DNA of 64,000 nt from CAMDTE01 sp964504345 (GCA_964504345.1 CAZDDX010000007.1:23827-87826), one strand, 5' to 3'; shown: positions 51,909 through 61,023, numbered from the stretch's first letter. Made by a program: numbers and translations. Notes: generated from the letters alone by a model not told the origin.

Positions 51909-54789
51909 CATCGTGGGTTCGCAGGAAACAAAACACCTTGCTACCGGACCGCTGTCTGGCTGGGTCATGGCATTCATGACCCTACTGTTCCTCGTGGCAA
52001 CCTCTTCGCTGTGGGGCCAAACCCCCAGCAAAACGGGCGTATTGCGCGGCACAGTGATGGACAAAGAAACCGGAGAGACGCTACCGGGGGTGGCCGTTAC
52101 GGTTGTAGGCACCTATTTTGCCGGCGTGACGGACGGAAAAGGTCAGTACGTACTGGCGCGCATACCGGCTGGCGATTACAGCGTCAAGTACCAGATGATG
52201 GGTTACGGTACGGCCGTGCACAATGGAATCACCGTGAAAGTAGGACAGTCCACCGTGCACGATGCCCGCCTTTCCTCCAAAGCGGAGGCCCTGCAAACGG
52301 TGACGGTAACGGGCCAAAAGGCGCAAGTGGACCTGGAAAAGGCGGCGTCGGAGGTGAACCTGAAGCGCGAAGAAATCCAGCAAATGAACGTGCGCAACGT
52401 GGAGGACGTGGTGGCCCTGCAGGCCGGGGTCATCAAAACCACAGACGGTTTGCAAATCCGCGGCGCGCGGATCTACGAAACGGAATATCTGGTGGACGGT
52501 ATTTCCGCGTCGGACCCCTTGGCGGGAACCGGATTTGGCGTCAAAGTTTCGTCTTCTTCCATCCAAAGTATTTCGGTCCTGACCGGGGGTGCCGGGGCGG
52601 AGTTTGGCGGCGGTTCGTCCGGCGTCATCAACACCAAAATTCGCGAGGCGTCGGACCGGTTGGAAATTTCCGGTGGACTCACCCGGGACTACCTGGGCAC
52701 ACCGCGCTGGGCTTCCAGTTTTTACACGGACATTGCGGAGGTTTCTGTGGGATTCCCCGTTCCGGGCACTAAAAAGAAACTCACCCTGTACAACGACGCC
52801 ACCCTCAACCTGAGCGACGACTACTTTCCCAACGTGGCCAACCAGCTGAAATCCAGCTTATTTCCGTCCAACATGGAGCGCTGGGCCCCGCGCCAAAGCA
52901 ACTCCTGGACGCACACCGCCAAAATGGCGTGGAAGATTCGGTCCGGCACCAAGCTGACCCTCACCAACCAGCATTCGCTCAACATCAACCAAAACACGCG
53001 CACGCTGCAAATCGTTGGTTTTGATGCCATTCTGGCCCCCGGATACCAGTACAACCGGAGCAACAACCTGGACAACGCCACCACCTACACGCACCACTCC
53101 AACCTGACCGCCCTGAATCTGAACCACCTGATCAACGCGCGGTGGGGATTGAACGTCAGCGTGGGCCGGCTGTTCACCAACCTTCGGGCAGATGCCAACG
53201 GTCGGCCGTTTCGCACACCCACCGTGGACGAAATCCTGGACGAGGACAACATCGTTACGGGACCGGTGAGTGTCTTCAATCCCAACGATCCGTCGGGCAT
53301 TTTGTACGTTCGTCCGGGAGACGGCTTGGTCAACAACAATGGCATATCTCCGGTATGGCACGACCACTACGCCGAGGAATGGACCGCGCGCGCCAAAGCC
53401 ACCTACAAGCCAGACGGAAACGTCCACAAGGTCAGCTTGGGATCCGAATACCAGTACAACGCCTACCAGTGGGTGGACGTCACCCGGCCTTGGGTAGGGG
53501 CGCCCATCCAACTGGCGGACGGATCCTTTACCCCCTCCGTATCCATTGGCTCCAGCAACGACATCTGGCGCGTAAAGCCACACCGCATGGCCTTTTTTGC
53601 GGAAGACGAACTGAGCTACAAAGGGATCATCGCCACCTTGGGCATGCGCCTCAACGGCTGGGCGCCGGGCAAATTCGCGGACGACGCTATTGCCAACCCC
53701 AACGCTCCCGTGGTGGAGCAAATCCGGGAGGATTACCTCAACAAAACGCTTCATCTGGGCGGATTGCGCTGGAAGGCTCGCCTGTTGCCGCGCATCAACG
53801 TGTCCTTCCCCGTCACCGCCAACAACGTGCTCTACTTTAACTACGGCCACAGCATGCGCCTGCCGCACCCGCGCTTTTCCTACGCCGGCCTGGACCCCGT
53901 CTACCAAGACCGAAGCTTCTTGAGTTTCTTGGGCAACCCGGACCTGGATCCGGAGGTGAACGTCAGCTACGAGGTGGGCTACAAGGCCGCTCTGAATAAA
54001 TCGCTGGGCATCACCCTCTCCGCCTACAACAACAATCGGTTCGACTACATTGTGTCCCGCCGTGTTTTGGTGAAGGACCAGACGGGTCGACTGGTGGCCA
54101 AAACCATGTACATCAACCAGGATTATGCCAAGGTTCAGGGAGCGGAGTTGGGACTTCAAGCCCAGGCCACGCCCGCCTTGCGGTTCTTCTCCAACGTAGC
54201 CTACCAGGTGGCGCGCGGTAAATCCAACTCCGCCCGGGAGAGCGCCCTGCAAATCGAACAAAACGGGGAAGTCGCCCTGAGCCGGGAACAATTTCTGGCC
54301 TGGGACCGCCCCTGGAACGTCAATGTGGGCACCGTTTGGGCGCCTAAAAAAGGATTTTGGCGCGGAACGGAGCTGTTTGCGCAGTCCTCCTACACCAGCG
54401 GCTACCGCTATACCCCGCAGCTTTTGGTTGGCGTGAACGACTTGGGCCGCCCGCAGTTCCAGGTGCTGAACGATCAATTGCTGTCCAAAATTGGCGCGCC
54501 GTGGTGGAACACGGACCTGAAGTGGTCCTACACCCTGCGCCCCAGCAAAAAACGCGATGCCGGTGCCACCTTTACGCTGGACGCCCGCAACGTGCTGAAC
54601 AACCGCAACTCCCAAGTGGTGAACCCCATCACCGGCCGTGCCTACGAATACGGCGACGACGTCCCCAACACCTGGCGCGATCCGCGTCCGGAGTACAACG
54701 GACCGCAAGAATCCGGCCTGGACCCGCGCGACCCCTCGCGCTATTCGGCCCCGCGTCAAATCCTTTTTGGGGTAACCTTCAAACTGTAA
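51892..54789 (+). CDS. TonB-dependent outer-membrane receptor with carboxypeptidase-regulatory-like domain
   Basis: This encodes 965 residues from MTSTGNIVGS, overlapping the lipoprotein gene by 17 bp; a later ATG (51967) would leave no charged n-region before the signal core. After the signal peptide (cleaved near SLWGQ), residues about 48-130 form a carboxypeptidase-D-regulatory-like fold (VLRGTVMDKETGETLPGVAVTV, FAGVTDGKGQYVLARIPAGDYSV). A plug domain follows (VEDVVALQAGVIKTTDGLQIRGARIYETEYLVDG, SVLTGGAGAEFGGGSSGVI), then a barrel of about 22 strands ending in QILFGVTFKL. It has no SusD-like partner next to it. Within the island it is the only active-transport candidate, and it could import products of the secreted enzymes, though its ligand is unknown. 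Confidence 0.92.
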   Translation: MTSTGNIVGSQETKHLATGPLSGWVMAFMTLLFLVATSSLWGQTPSKTGVLRGTVMDKETGETLPGVAVTVVGTYFAGVTDGKGQYVLARIPAGDYSVKYQMMGYGTAVHNGITVKVGQSTVHDARLSSKAEALQTVTVTGQKAQVDLEKAASEVNLKREEIQQMNVRNVEDVVALQAGVIKTTDGLQIRGARIYETEYLVDGISASDPLAGTGFGVKVSSSSIQSISVLTGGAGAEFGGGSSGVINTKIREASDRLEISGGLTRDYLGTPRWASSFYTDIAEVSVGFPVPGTKKKLTLYNDATLNLSDDYFPNVANQLKSSLFPSNMERWAPRQSNSWTHTAKMAWKIRSGTKLTLTNQHSLNINQNTRTLQIVGFDAILAPGYQYNRSNNLDNATTYTHHSNLTALNLNHLINARWGLNVSVGRLFTNLRADANGRPFRTPTVDEILDEDNIVTGPVSVFNPNDPSGILYVRPGDGLVNNNGISPVWHDHYAEEWTARAKATYKPDGNVHKVSLGSEYQYNAYQWVDVTRPWVGAPIQLADGSFTPSVSIGSSNDIWRVKPHRMAFFAEDELSYKGIIATLGMRLNGWAPGKFADDAIANPNAPVVEQIREDYLNKTLHLGGLRWKARLLPRINVSFPVTANNVLYFNYGHSMRLPHPRFSYAGLDPVYQDRSFLSFLGNPDLDPEVNVSYEVGYKAALNKSLGITLSAYNNNRFDYIVSRRVLVKDQTGRLVAKTMYINQDYAKVQGAELGLQAQATPALRFFSNVAYQVARGKSNSARESALQIEQNGEVALSREQFLAWDRPWNVNVGTVWAPKKGFWRGTELFAQSSYTSGYRYTPQLLVGVNDLGRPQFQVLNDQLLSKIGAPWWNTDLKWSYTLRPSKKRDAGATFTLDARNVLNNRNSQVVNPITGRAYEYGDDVPNTWRDPRPEYNGPQESGLDPRDPSRYSAPRQILFGVTFKL

Positions 54790-54793
54790 CGGC

Positions 54794-55801
54794 ATGAAAA
54801 AAGCGTATTTCCTGGCCGTTTCCACCGCCTTGCTCGCGGCCACACCGGCCTTTGCCCAACTTCTTCCCTCGTATGGAGGCGAGCGCGCCGGCGCTTCGGC
54901 CCTTTCCTTTTTGAAAAACGACCTCCACGTGGGCAGCGTGGGCATGGCGGGAGCACATGCGGCCCAAGTGGGCAACCCCTATTCCTGGAATGGGAATCCG
55001 GCGGGCGCCTCAGACGTCAACGAGCGCAGCCTGGCCCTCAGCAACGGTTTTGTGGGCGGCGGCGTGCAGCACAGCCTGTTGGCGCTCACCCTGCCCTCCA
55101 AAGATAAAACCACCAGCATCGGCCTGATTGGCAACGTGTTGCAAACCGGAGCCTTTGAAGAACGTACCGAATTCCAACCGGAAGGAACCGGTCGACTGCT
55201 GTACGGAACGCACGCCAGCTTGGGCGTGGGCATTGCACGCCGGCTGAGCGAACAATTCAGCATGGGCCTCGTGATCAAAGGAATACACGAAGTGGTGGGC
55301 GACTACCGCAACACCACCGCCGGCGTAGACCTGGGATTCTTGTACCGAACGGACGTTCGCGGCCTGCAATTCGCGGTAGCCCTGCGCAACTTTGGAGGAT
55401 CGTCGGCCCTGCAAGGAGACTTCCTGGCCAGCCTCTTCAACCGCACCCCGGTCACCGGGCTCAACAAAAACACCTTCCCCACGGAGTTTTGCATGGGCGT
55501 CAACGGCATCGCCTGGGAACGCGGCAAGCAAAACTTGCGCGTGGGCATTCAACTCAACCACCCCAACGACAACGCCGAAAACTACCGTTTAGGGCTGGAA
55601 TACACCGCTAACGACCGCCTCGTGGTGCGCTCCGGCGTGGCCCTTCAGGTAGCAGGCCGCACGTGGCCCGCGTTGGGTCTCAGCGCCAAAGCGCGCCTGG
55701 GACGCCAAGCCATTTGGCTGGACTACGCCGCCACCCCCACCGCCTTCACCGGAATGGCTTCCGTAGTGGGCCTTCGATTGCCCCTAACGCTTCAAAACTG
55801 A
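54794..55801 (+). CDS. PorV/PorQ family outer-membrane protein
   Basis: This encodes 335 residues, starting 4 bp after the receptor gene. A signal peptide (1-21, cleaved near AFAQL) is followed by GERAGASALSFLKNDLHVGSVGMAGAHAAQVGNPYSWNGNPAG, the AxGMAxA and NPAG motifs of PorV/PorQ-type 14-strand barrels (FadL-like). PorV is the shuttle that takes T9SS cargo from the translocon to the attachment complex. This copy may be a dedicated paralogue for the island's cargo, but a separate main porV elsewhere cannot be seen from here. Confidence 0.85.
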   Translation: MKKAYFLAVSTALLAATPAFAQLLPSYGGERAGASALSFLKNDLHVGSVGMAGAHAAQVGNPYSWNGNPAGASDVNERSLALSNGFVGGGVQHSLLALTLPSKDKTTSIGLIGNVLQTGAFEERTEFQPEGTGRLLYGTHASLGVGIARRLSEQFSMGLVIKGIHEVVGDYRNTTAGVDLGFLYRTDVRGLQFAVALRNFGGSSALQGDFLASLFNRTPVTGLNKNTFPTEFCMGVNGIAWERGKQNLRVGIQLNHPNDNAENYRLGLEYTANDRLVVRSGVALQVAGRTWPALGLSAKARLGRQAIWLDYAATPTAFTGMASVVGLRLPLTLQN

Positions 55802-55804
55802 TCC

Positions 55805-57007
55805 ATGCAACGCTCCCTCCTGCTCTCCTTGGGTGCTGCGGCACTGCTCTTCCTCACCGGTTGCGAAGGCTACTTTGGCACCCGTACGGACTTGGATTTC
55901 ATTGACATCCCGGACTACACCATCCGCGAAATCGCCTACGTTCCCATCCAGCCCGAATGGAAGGGATTCGTTCGTCCGGTAGACCTCTGCGTGGGCTTTG
56001 ACGAATTGCTCTACGTGGTGGACGAGGCTACCGAAGAAATCATTTGCTTGGACGAGGCCGGCCGCGAATTGGGCCGACTGACCGTTCCCGGCGTACACGC
56101 CGTTCGCCAAGACCGACGGTTTGACCTCCTGGCCTTGGGCACGCACGACACCGCCATCAACGGCGTCACCTACGACCTGGCCTGCCTCTACCGCATCCGC
56201 ATGATTCAAGGAACCAACTACGGCTTGGAATACGGCCAAATCGTGCACAAAACCGTCCATCCATTCTACTTCAAAAACACCTTTTCCTTGGGCGACGCCC
56301 AGGTGCGCTTTGAATCCATTGGGGTATTGGGCAGCAACCAACCGGCCAAAAACAACCGCTACTACGTAACCCGCACCGGCCCCAGCGCCAACAACGCCAA
56401 CCAAGGCCCGGACGACGCCGTCCTGCAGTTTTCTGCGGCGGACGAATGGTTGACTTCCGTCTCCGTCAACACCTCCAGCGGCCTCTTCAACAACTACTTC
56501 AAAAAGCCCTTTGGCCTGGTGACCTATTGCCAACCACCGCAAATCACGGCCAACGCAGGCGATGATTTTCTAGTCACCTCCTTGTCTGAAACTCAAGCCA
56601 TTCAAGTTCAAGGCGTTTCTTTTGAGGAATCGGAGTTTGGTGCGGAGTTTCGTCCGCTGACGTTTCAACCGGACCCTTCACTCTCCAATAACTACCTGCA
56701 AAAGCCGCAACGATTTGGGAAGCCAGTAGGACTGTGCATGGCCGGAGACAACACCCGTTATGTTTGGGTAGTGGATTCGGAAAAAGACAGCATTTATCAA
56801 TTCACTTCCAACGGATTGGAAGGGGTTCCTCCGCCGCCCGCCAGCGGCGAGCGGCGCTACGCGGTCACCTCCTTCGGCGGCACCGGATCCGGTGTTGGGC
56901 AATTCAACGAACCGCGCGCAGCAGCCTACTACAAGAAAATCCTGTACGTTGCGGATGCCGGCAACGGACGCATTGTTCGCTACAAACTAACCTTGGACTT
57001 CGACTGA
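55805..57007 (+). CDS. Lipoprotein with NHL-type repeats
   Basis: This encodes 400 residues. The signal peptide ends in a lipobox (LLFLTGC, Cys20). Repeated motifs such as FVRPVDLCVGFDELLYVVDEATEEII, KPVGLCMAGDNTRYVWVVDSEKDSIYQF and FNEPRAAAYYKKILYVADAGNGRIVRY are NHL-like blades, suggesting a six-bladed beta-propeller that could bind a protein or polysaccharide. It starts 3 bp after the PorV-like gene and ends the first part of the island. An insert near residues 240-285 (ITANAGDDFLVTSLSETQAI) interrupts the blades. Confidence 0.82.
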   Translation: MQRSLLLSLGAAALLFLTGCEGYFGTRTDLDFIDIPDYTIREIAYVPIQPEWKGFVRPVDLCVGFDELLYVVDEATEEIICLDEAGRELGRLTVPGVHAVRQDRRFDLLALGTHDTAINGVTYDLACLYRIRMIQGTNYGLEYGQIVHKTVHPFYFKNTFSLGDAQVRFESIGVLGSNQPAKNNRYYVTRTGPSANNANQGPDDAVLQFSAADEWLTSVSVNTSSGLFNNYFKKPFGLVTYCQPPQITANAGDDFLVTSLSETQAIQVQGVSFEESEFGAEFRPLTFQPDPSLSNNYLQKPQRFGKPVGLCMAGDNTRYVWVVDSEKDSIYQFTSNGLEGVPPPPASGERRYAVTSFGGTGSGVGQFNEPRAAAYYKKILYVADAGNGRIVRYKLTLDFD

Positions 57008-57031
57008 TCTTAATTACTTAACACAAAAAGC

Positions 57032-57050
57032 ATTAACGCACCTTTAACAA
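57032..57050 (+). promoter_or_regulatory. Second candidate Pho box
   Basis: Direct repeats ATTAACGC and TTTAACAA separated by 3 bp (TTAAC at 57033 and 57044, 11-bp period), 9 bp upstream of the -7 box at 57060. A further TTAAC lies at 57018. This matches the layout before the gene at 44590. Confidence 0.5.
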
Positions 57051-57059
57051 CGCAACCCG

Positions 57060-57067
57060 TACCTTTG
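57060..57067 (+). promoter_or_regulatory. -7 box (TACCTTTG) of the cupredoxin/T9SS gene
   Basis: A perfect TAnnTTTG element five nt before the ATG at 57073, so the mRNA is probably leaderless. Confidence 0.7.
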
Positions 57068-57072
57068 CAACT

Positions 57073-60000
57073 ATGAAATACCGCATCTATTCATTAGTGG
57101 CCACTGCACTCGCCTTTTTGGGCGGAGCCATCGCCGCAAACGCTGCCGTTCACAACGTTTCCGTTAACAGCAACTTCTTCCAACCCAGCGCCTTGACCAT
57201 TCAAGTTGGCGACCAAGTCATTTGGACGCAAGTCAGTGGCGCACACAACGTCAACGGTTCGCAAGGCACCTTCCCCAGCAACCCGGCAAGCTTCAGCAGC
57301 GGTGCCGTGGCCGGTGGCAACTGGACCTACAGCTTTACGTTTACCGTACCCGGAACCTACAGCTACCAGTGCGATCCGCATGCGGGTATGACCGGCACGA
57401 TTACGGTGCAGCCGGCAGCTGCCCAGCCGTGTACGGAGCCGTTTATCTCCGAGTATGTGGAAGGTTCCGGCAACAACAAAGCTCTAGAAATTTTCAACCC
57501 GCGTTCCACCCCGTTGAACATGGCTGGGTATTCCTTGAAAGCTTATAACAATGGTGGTCTTACCGTTTCCAACAGCTTCACCTTCCCCGCCAACGTTACC
57601 ATACCTGCGGGTGGAGTTTACACCATTGCGAACAGCCAAGCCGCTGCCGCATTTTTGGCCGTTGCAGACACCACCAGCACAATCACTTTCTACAACGGTG
57701 ACGACGCGGTAGTTCTGTTCAAGAACACGGATACCTTAGACATAATTGGAATCGTAGGGGTTGACCCAGGCACCAACTGGACTGTGGGAACCGGCGCAAC
57801 TTCTGAATTTACCCTGGTGCGTAAAGCAACTGTTAACAAAGGCCAATTGGATTGGGCTTTAGGCGTCACCGAATGGGACATCTATCCGCAGAATACCTCT
57901 ACCTACATTGGCGCACACACCAGCAGTGCCTGCAATACTTCGCCTCCTCCTTCCGGACCGGTACGTGTGGCCTTGTCTACCCTACGCACCACAGATGCCA
58001 GCGGCGTTGCCTTGGCAGACGGCGATACGGTTTATGCCACCGGAACCGTCCACAGTTTTGACTTCGACGGCAACACTGGGTACTCCTTTTACATCGAAGA
58101 CGGCACCGCCGGCATGAACATTTTCCGCACGGCGGATTTGACCAACTACACGTCCCCCGCCGTGGGCGACTCTCTCAAGGTATACGGCATCGTTGACCAG
58201 TTCAACGGCCTTACCGAGATCATTCCGGACTCCATCCGCGTGATCCAAACTGCACGCAATTTTGGAAGTCCCATTCGGATTACTTCCTTGACCGAAGCCC
58301 GTGAGAGTCGTTATGTGGTCATGGATTCCTTGACCCTTCCCGCCACCTCCACCTGGCCCGCCACCGGTTCCAGCGCCAACGTCAACCTGTTGCGCGGCAC
58401 GCAAACCGTAGTTCTCCGTGTGGATAACGATACGGACATCGACGGTTCCCCAGCTCCTACCGGAATGTTTGCCGTGTACGGAACCATCACCCAGTTCGAC
58501 AACACCTCCCCGTTTGATGCGGGCTACCAACTTCTGCCCAGCAAACGGGCTGACATCGTTCCCATGGGCAACTTGGGGATCCTTACGCCTTTGAACGTAG
58601 CTACGGAAGTGAACCCCACCACCGGCGTTACCCTGCGGGACGGACAAATTCACGTGGTTCGCGGTGTGGTAACTTCTCCGGATTTTGACGGCAACACTGG
58701 CTACTCCTTTTACCTCCAGGACGCCACCGGCGGCATCAACGTATTCCGCACCGCAGACAAGCCCAACTACACACTCCCCACTCCGGGACACCAGTTGGAA
58801 ATCCGCGGAACCGTGGATCAATTCAACGGATTGACTCAAATCATACCGGATACGATCATCCTTTTGGCCACCGGCCAAACACTACCCACGCCTAACGTCG
58901 TAACATCCTTGGGCGAAAGCACGGAGTCTGTTCTGATCCGTTTGAACAACATGACCTTGGTGAACGCCGCACAGTGGACCAACACGGGCAGTGGCTTCAA
59001 TGTGGACATCACCAACGGCGTACAGACCTTCCTGATGCGTGTGGACGCCGACGTTAACGTTTACGGCAGTACCGCACCAACCGGCCTGTTTGACGTGATC
59101 GGCGTAGGCAGTCAGTTTGACAACTCCAGTCCCTTCACCGGCGGCTACCAGTTATTCCCGCGCTCTACATCAGACATTATTCCCGTTGTAGCAACCGTTC
59201 CAACCGTTCGATACGTAACGGCTGCGAGCCAAAAGGTAGAAGGCAACACTACTACTGCGGTGAAGTTGTACATCAACCCAACCAGTCCCAACGCAAGCAG
59301 CGTGATGATTCACGCCATGGCACCAACCACCAACGCCCTGACCTACGGCACGGACTACACCACCACACCAGCGGCTTCAGCCGGTATGTTTACCGTTAAC
59401 GTTCCTGCCAACGAAGACACCGTTCAATTCAGCGTGAACATTCTGGAAGACCTCATCACGGAAGCCAACGAGTCCGTCAATTTGACCATCATGAGCGCCA
59501 CCGGTTTGACCGTAGGCAGCATCACCAACCACGCGTTCACGGTGATCGACAACGACGTCTTCATCCCCACACGTACGATTCCTCAAGTGCGCGGCATGAA
59601 TACGGCCGGTGTTCTGGACTCCTTGAACAAGCAAGTTAAATTGGTTGGAACCGTATTGGGCGTCAACACCCAAACCGCAACCAGCGGCAACGTGGCCTTC
59701 ACCATCCACGACGGCAGCGTTGGCTTTGGCGTCTTCAGCGCCGCAACCTCCAACCACGGCTACACCGTCAACGAGGGCGACGTCGTTCGCGTCATCGGTA
59801 AAGTGGACCAATTCAACGGCTTGGGCCAATTGCGCGCGGACTCCATCAAGATCATCAGCACCAACGCAACCCTGCCCGCTCCCAAAATCATCACCGCCAT
59901 TGGCGAGGTAACGGAATCGGACTTGGTGCGCATGAACAACGTAACGCTCGTCAACCCCGCCCAGTGGACCAACACGGGCAGCGGTTTCAACGTAGACATC

Positions 60001-60957
60001 ACGGACGGCACCAACACCATCCAATTGCGCATCGACGCGGACGTGAATCTGTTCAGCCAACCCGCTCCAACAGGAACCTTTGACGTCATCGGTATTGGCG
60101 GACAGTTTGACAACAGCTCTCCTTTCACGGCGGGCTACCAGCTGCTTCCCCGCTACATCCAAGACATCGTGGTGGCCGTACCCCCTACCTACGACCTTGC
60201 AGTAACCGAGATCATGGCCAATTCCAACGACGCGGACGCCGCCATCAGCCCCGACTGGTTTGAAATCACCAACTACGGAACCACCGCCATCAACCTCGCC
60301 GGTTTCTCTTGGGACGACAACACCAACGTGGCCGGAACCTCTGTATTCCCAAGCATCAACGTTGCTCCCGGTGAAGCCATTGTGGTTTGGGCCGGAACCG
60401 CTGCAAACGAAGCGGCCTTCCGCACCCGTTGGATCCTGCATCCTTCCACCCAGATCGTCCTGGCCAGCCAACTGACCGGTGCCTTCCAAAACCTCAGCTC
60501 CAGCGCGGACGCCGTCGTTCTGTACGACACCAGCGCCACGGCTGTTGAAATCTGCAACGCCATCTACAACTCTACGCTGGCAGGAAAATCGGTTGAGTTT
60601 GACACCGCCAATGCCGTTCTTTTGGGCAATGCTGCCGTTGGCGTACGCGGCGCCTGGGCTTCTCTGGGCAACGACGTGGGCAGCCCCGGCAACCGCAACA
60701 CCATCGGCTTGAACGAAAACGGTTTGGCCGGTGTGCGCGTGTACCCCAACCCGGCGTCGGACCGCGTGGAAGTTTCCTTGCCGATGGCAGGAACCAAGTC
60801 GCTGCGCCTGAACAATACCTTGGGCCAGGAAGTTTTGGCTGCAGCTACCGACGCCAACCGCGCCGCCCTGGATTTGGGCAACTTGCCTGCTGGTATCTAC
60901 CTGATGGAGGTGCGCACGGACTTGGGTCGTACCACCCTGCGCGTGGTGAAGCGTTAA
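57073..60957 (+). CDS. Giant T9SS-exported protein: cupredoxin, lamin-tail, three OB-fold modules, Calx-beta, lamin-tail
   Basis: This encodes 1294 residues. A signal peptide (about 1-24) is followed by a type 1 copper cupredoxin (25-114) with all four ligands: His58, Cys100, His103 and Met106 (AHNV, QCDPHAGM). A lamin-tail domain (about 121-240: FISEYVEGSGNNKALEIFNP) follows. Three long OB-fold repeats lie at about 296-496, 503-706 and 836-1036, each with an ATGTV or GVV strand, a GYSFYI/L strand and a DQFNGLTEIIPD motif. A Calx-beta domain (about 710-830), a second lamin-tail domain (about 1041-1203) and a type A T9SS domain (from VYPNPASD, 1213-1294) complete it. The lamin-tail plus OB-fold set is the non-catalytic part of ExeM-like nucleases, so it probably binds DNA or another polymer. 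No catalytic nuclease residues are present. Confidence 0.85.
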   Translation: MKYRIYSLVATALAFLGGAIAANAAVHNVSVNSNFFQPSALTIQVGDQVIWTQVSGAHNVNGSQGTFPSNPASFSSGAVAGGNWTYSFTFTVPGTYSYQCDPHAGMTGTITVQPAAAQPCTEPFISEYVEGSGNNKALEIFNPRSTPLNMAGYSLKAYNNGGLTVSNSFTFPANVTIPAGGVYTIANSQAAAAFLAVADTTSTITFYNGDDAVVLFKNTDTLDIIGIVGVDPGTNWTVGTGATSEFTLVRKATVNKGQLDWALGVTEWDIYPQNTSTYIGAHTSSACNTSPPPSGPVRVALSTLRTTDASGVALADGDTVYATGTVHSFDFDGNTGYSFYIEDGTAGMNIFRTADLTNYTSPAVGDSLKVYGIVDQFNGLTEIIPDSIRVIQTARNFGSPIRITSLTEARESRYVVMDSLTLPATSTWPATGSSANVNLLRGTQTVVLRVDNDTDIDGSPAPTGMFAVYGTITQFDNTSPFDAGYQLLPSKRADIVPMGNLGILTPLNVATEVNPTTGVTLRDGQIHVVRGVVTSPDFDGNTGYSFYLQDATGGINVFRTADKPNYTLPTPGHQLEIRGTVDQFNGLTQIIPDTIILLATGQTLPTPNVVTSLGESTESVLIRLNNMTLVNAAQWTNTGSGFNVDITNGVQTFLMRVDADVNVYGSTAPTGLFDVIGVGSQFDNSSPFTGGYQLFPRSTSDIIPVVATVPTVRYVTAASQKVEGNTTTAVKLYINPTSPNASSVMIHAMAPTTNALTYGTDYTTTPAASAGMFTVNVPANEDTVQFSVNILEDLITEANESVNLTIMSATGLTVGSITNHAFTVIDNDVFIPTRTIPQVRGMNTAGVLDSLNKQVKLVGTVLGVNTQTATSGNVAFTIHDGSVGFGVFSAATSNHGYTVNEGDVVRVIGKVDQFNGLGQLRADSIKIISTNATLPAPKIITAIGEVTESDLVRMNNVTLVNPAQWTNTGSGFNVDITDGTNTIQLRIDADVNLFSQPAPTGTFDVIGIGGQFDNSSPFTAGYQLLPRYIQDIVVAVPPTYDLAVTEIMANSNDADAAISPDWFEITNYGTTAINLAGFSWDDNTNVAGTSVFPSINVAPGEAIVVWAGTAANEAAFRTRWILHPSTQIVLASQLTGAFQNLSSSADAVVLYDTSATAVEICNAIYNSTLAGKSVEFDTANAVLLGNAAVGVRGAWASLGNDVGSPGNRNTIGLNENGLAGVRVYPNPASDRVEVSLPMAGTKSLRLNNTLGQEVLAAATDANRAALDLGNLPAGIYLMEVRTDLGRTTLRVVKR

Positions 60958-60988
60958 TCGCGCTCCCCCCCCCCAACGGGAACCTACA

Positions 60989-61023
60989 AAAAGGCCCGCC
61001 TCGCGAAGTGAGGCGGGCCTTTT
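60989..61023. terminator. Bidirectional intrinsic terminator
   Basis: A 14-bp stem (60989-61002 with 61010-61023, loop GCGAAGT) with A-run and T-run on its sides, between convergent genes. A run of ten C (60965-60974) precedes it. Confidence 0.9.

Noticed and set aside
52858..54975. A 705-codon open frame on the minus strand opposite the TonB receptor.
   Set aside because: It lies entirely opposite a gene with clear domains, has no promoter or recognisable motif, and is best explained as a by-product of the codon use of the real gene.
60965..60974. A run of ten C after the stop codon of the 1294-residue protein, as a possible phase-variable tract.
   Set aside because: It lies between the stop codon and the terminator, not in a coding or promoter region, so slippage there would have no evident effect.
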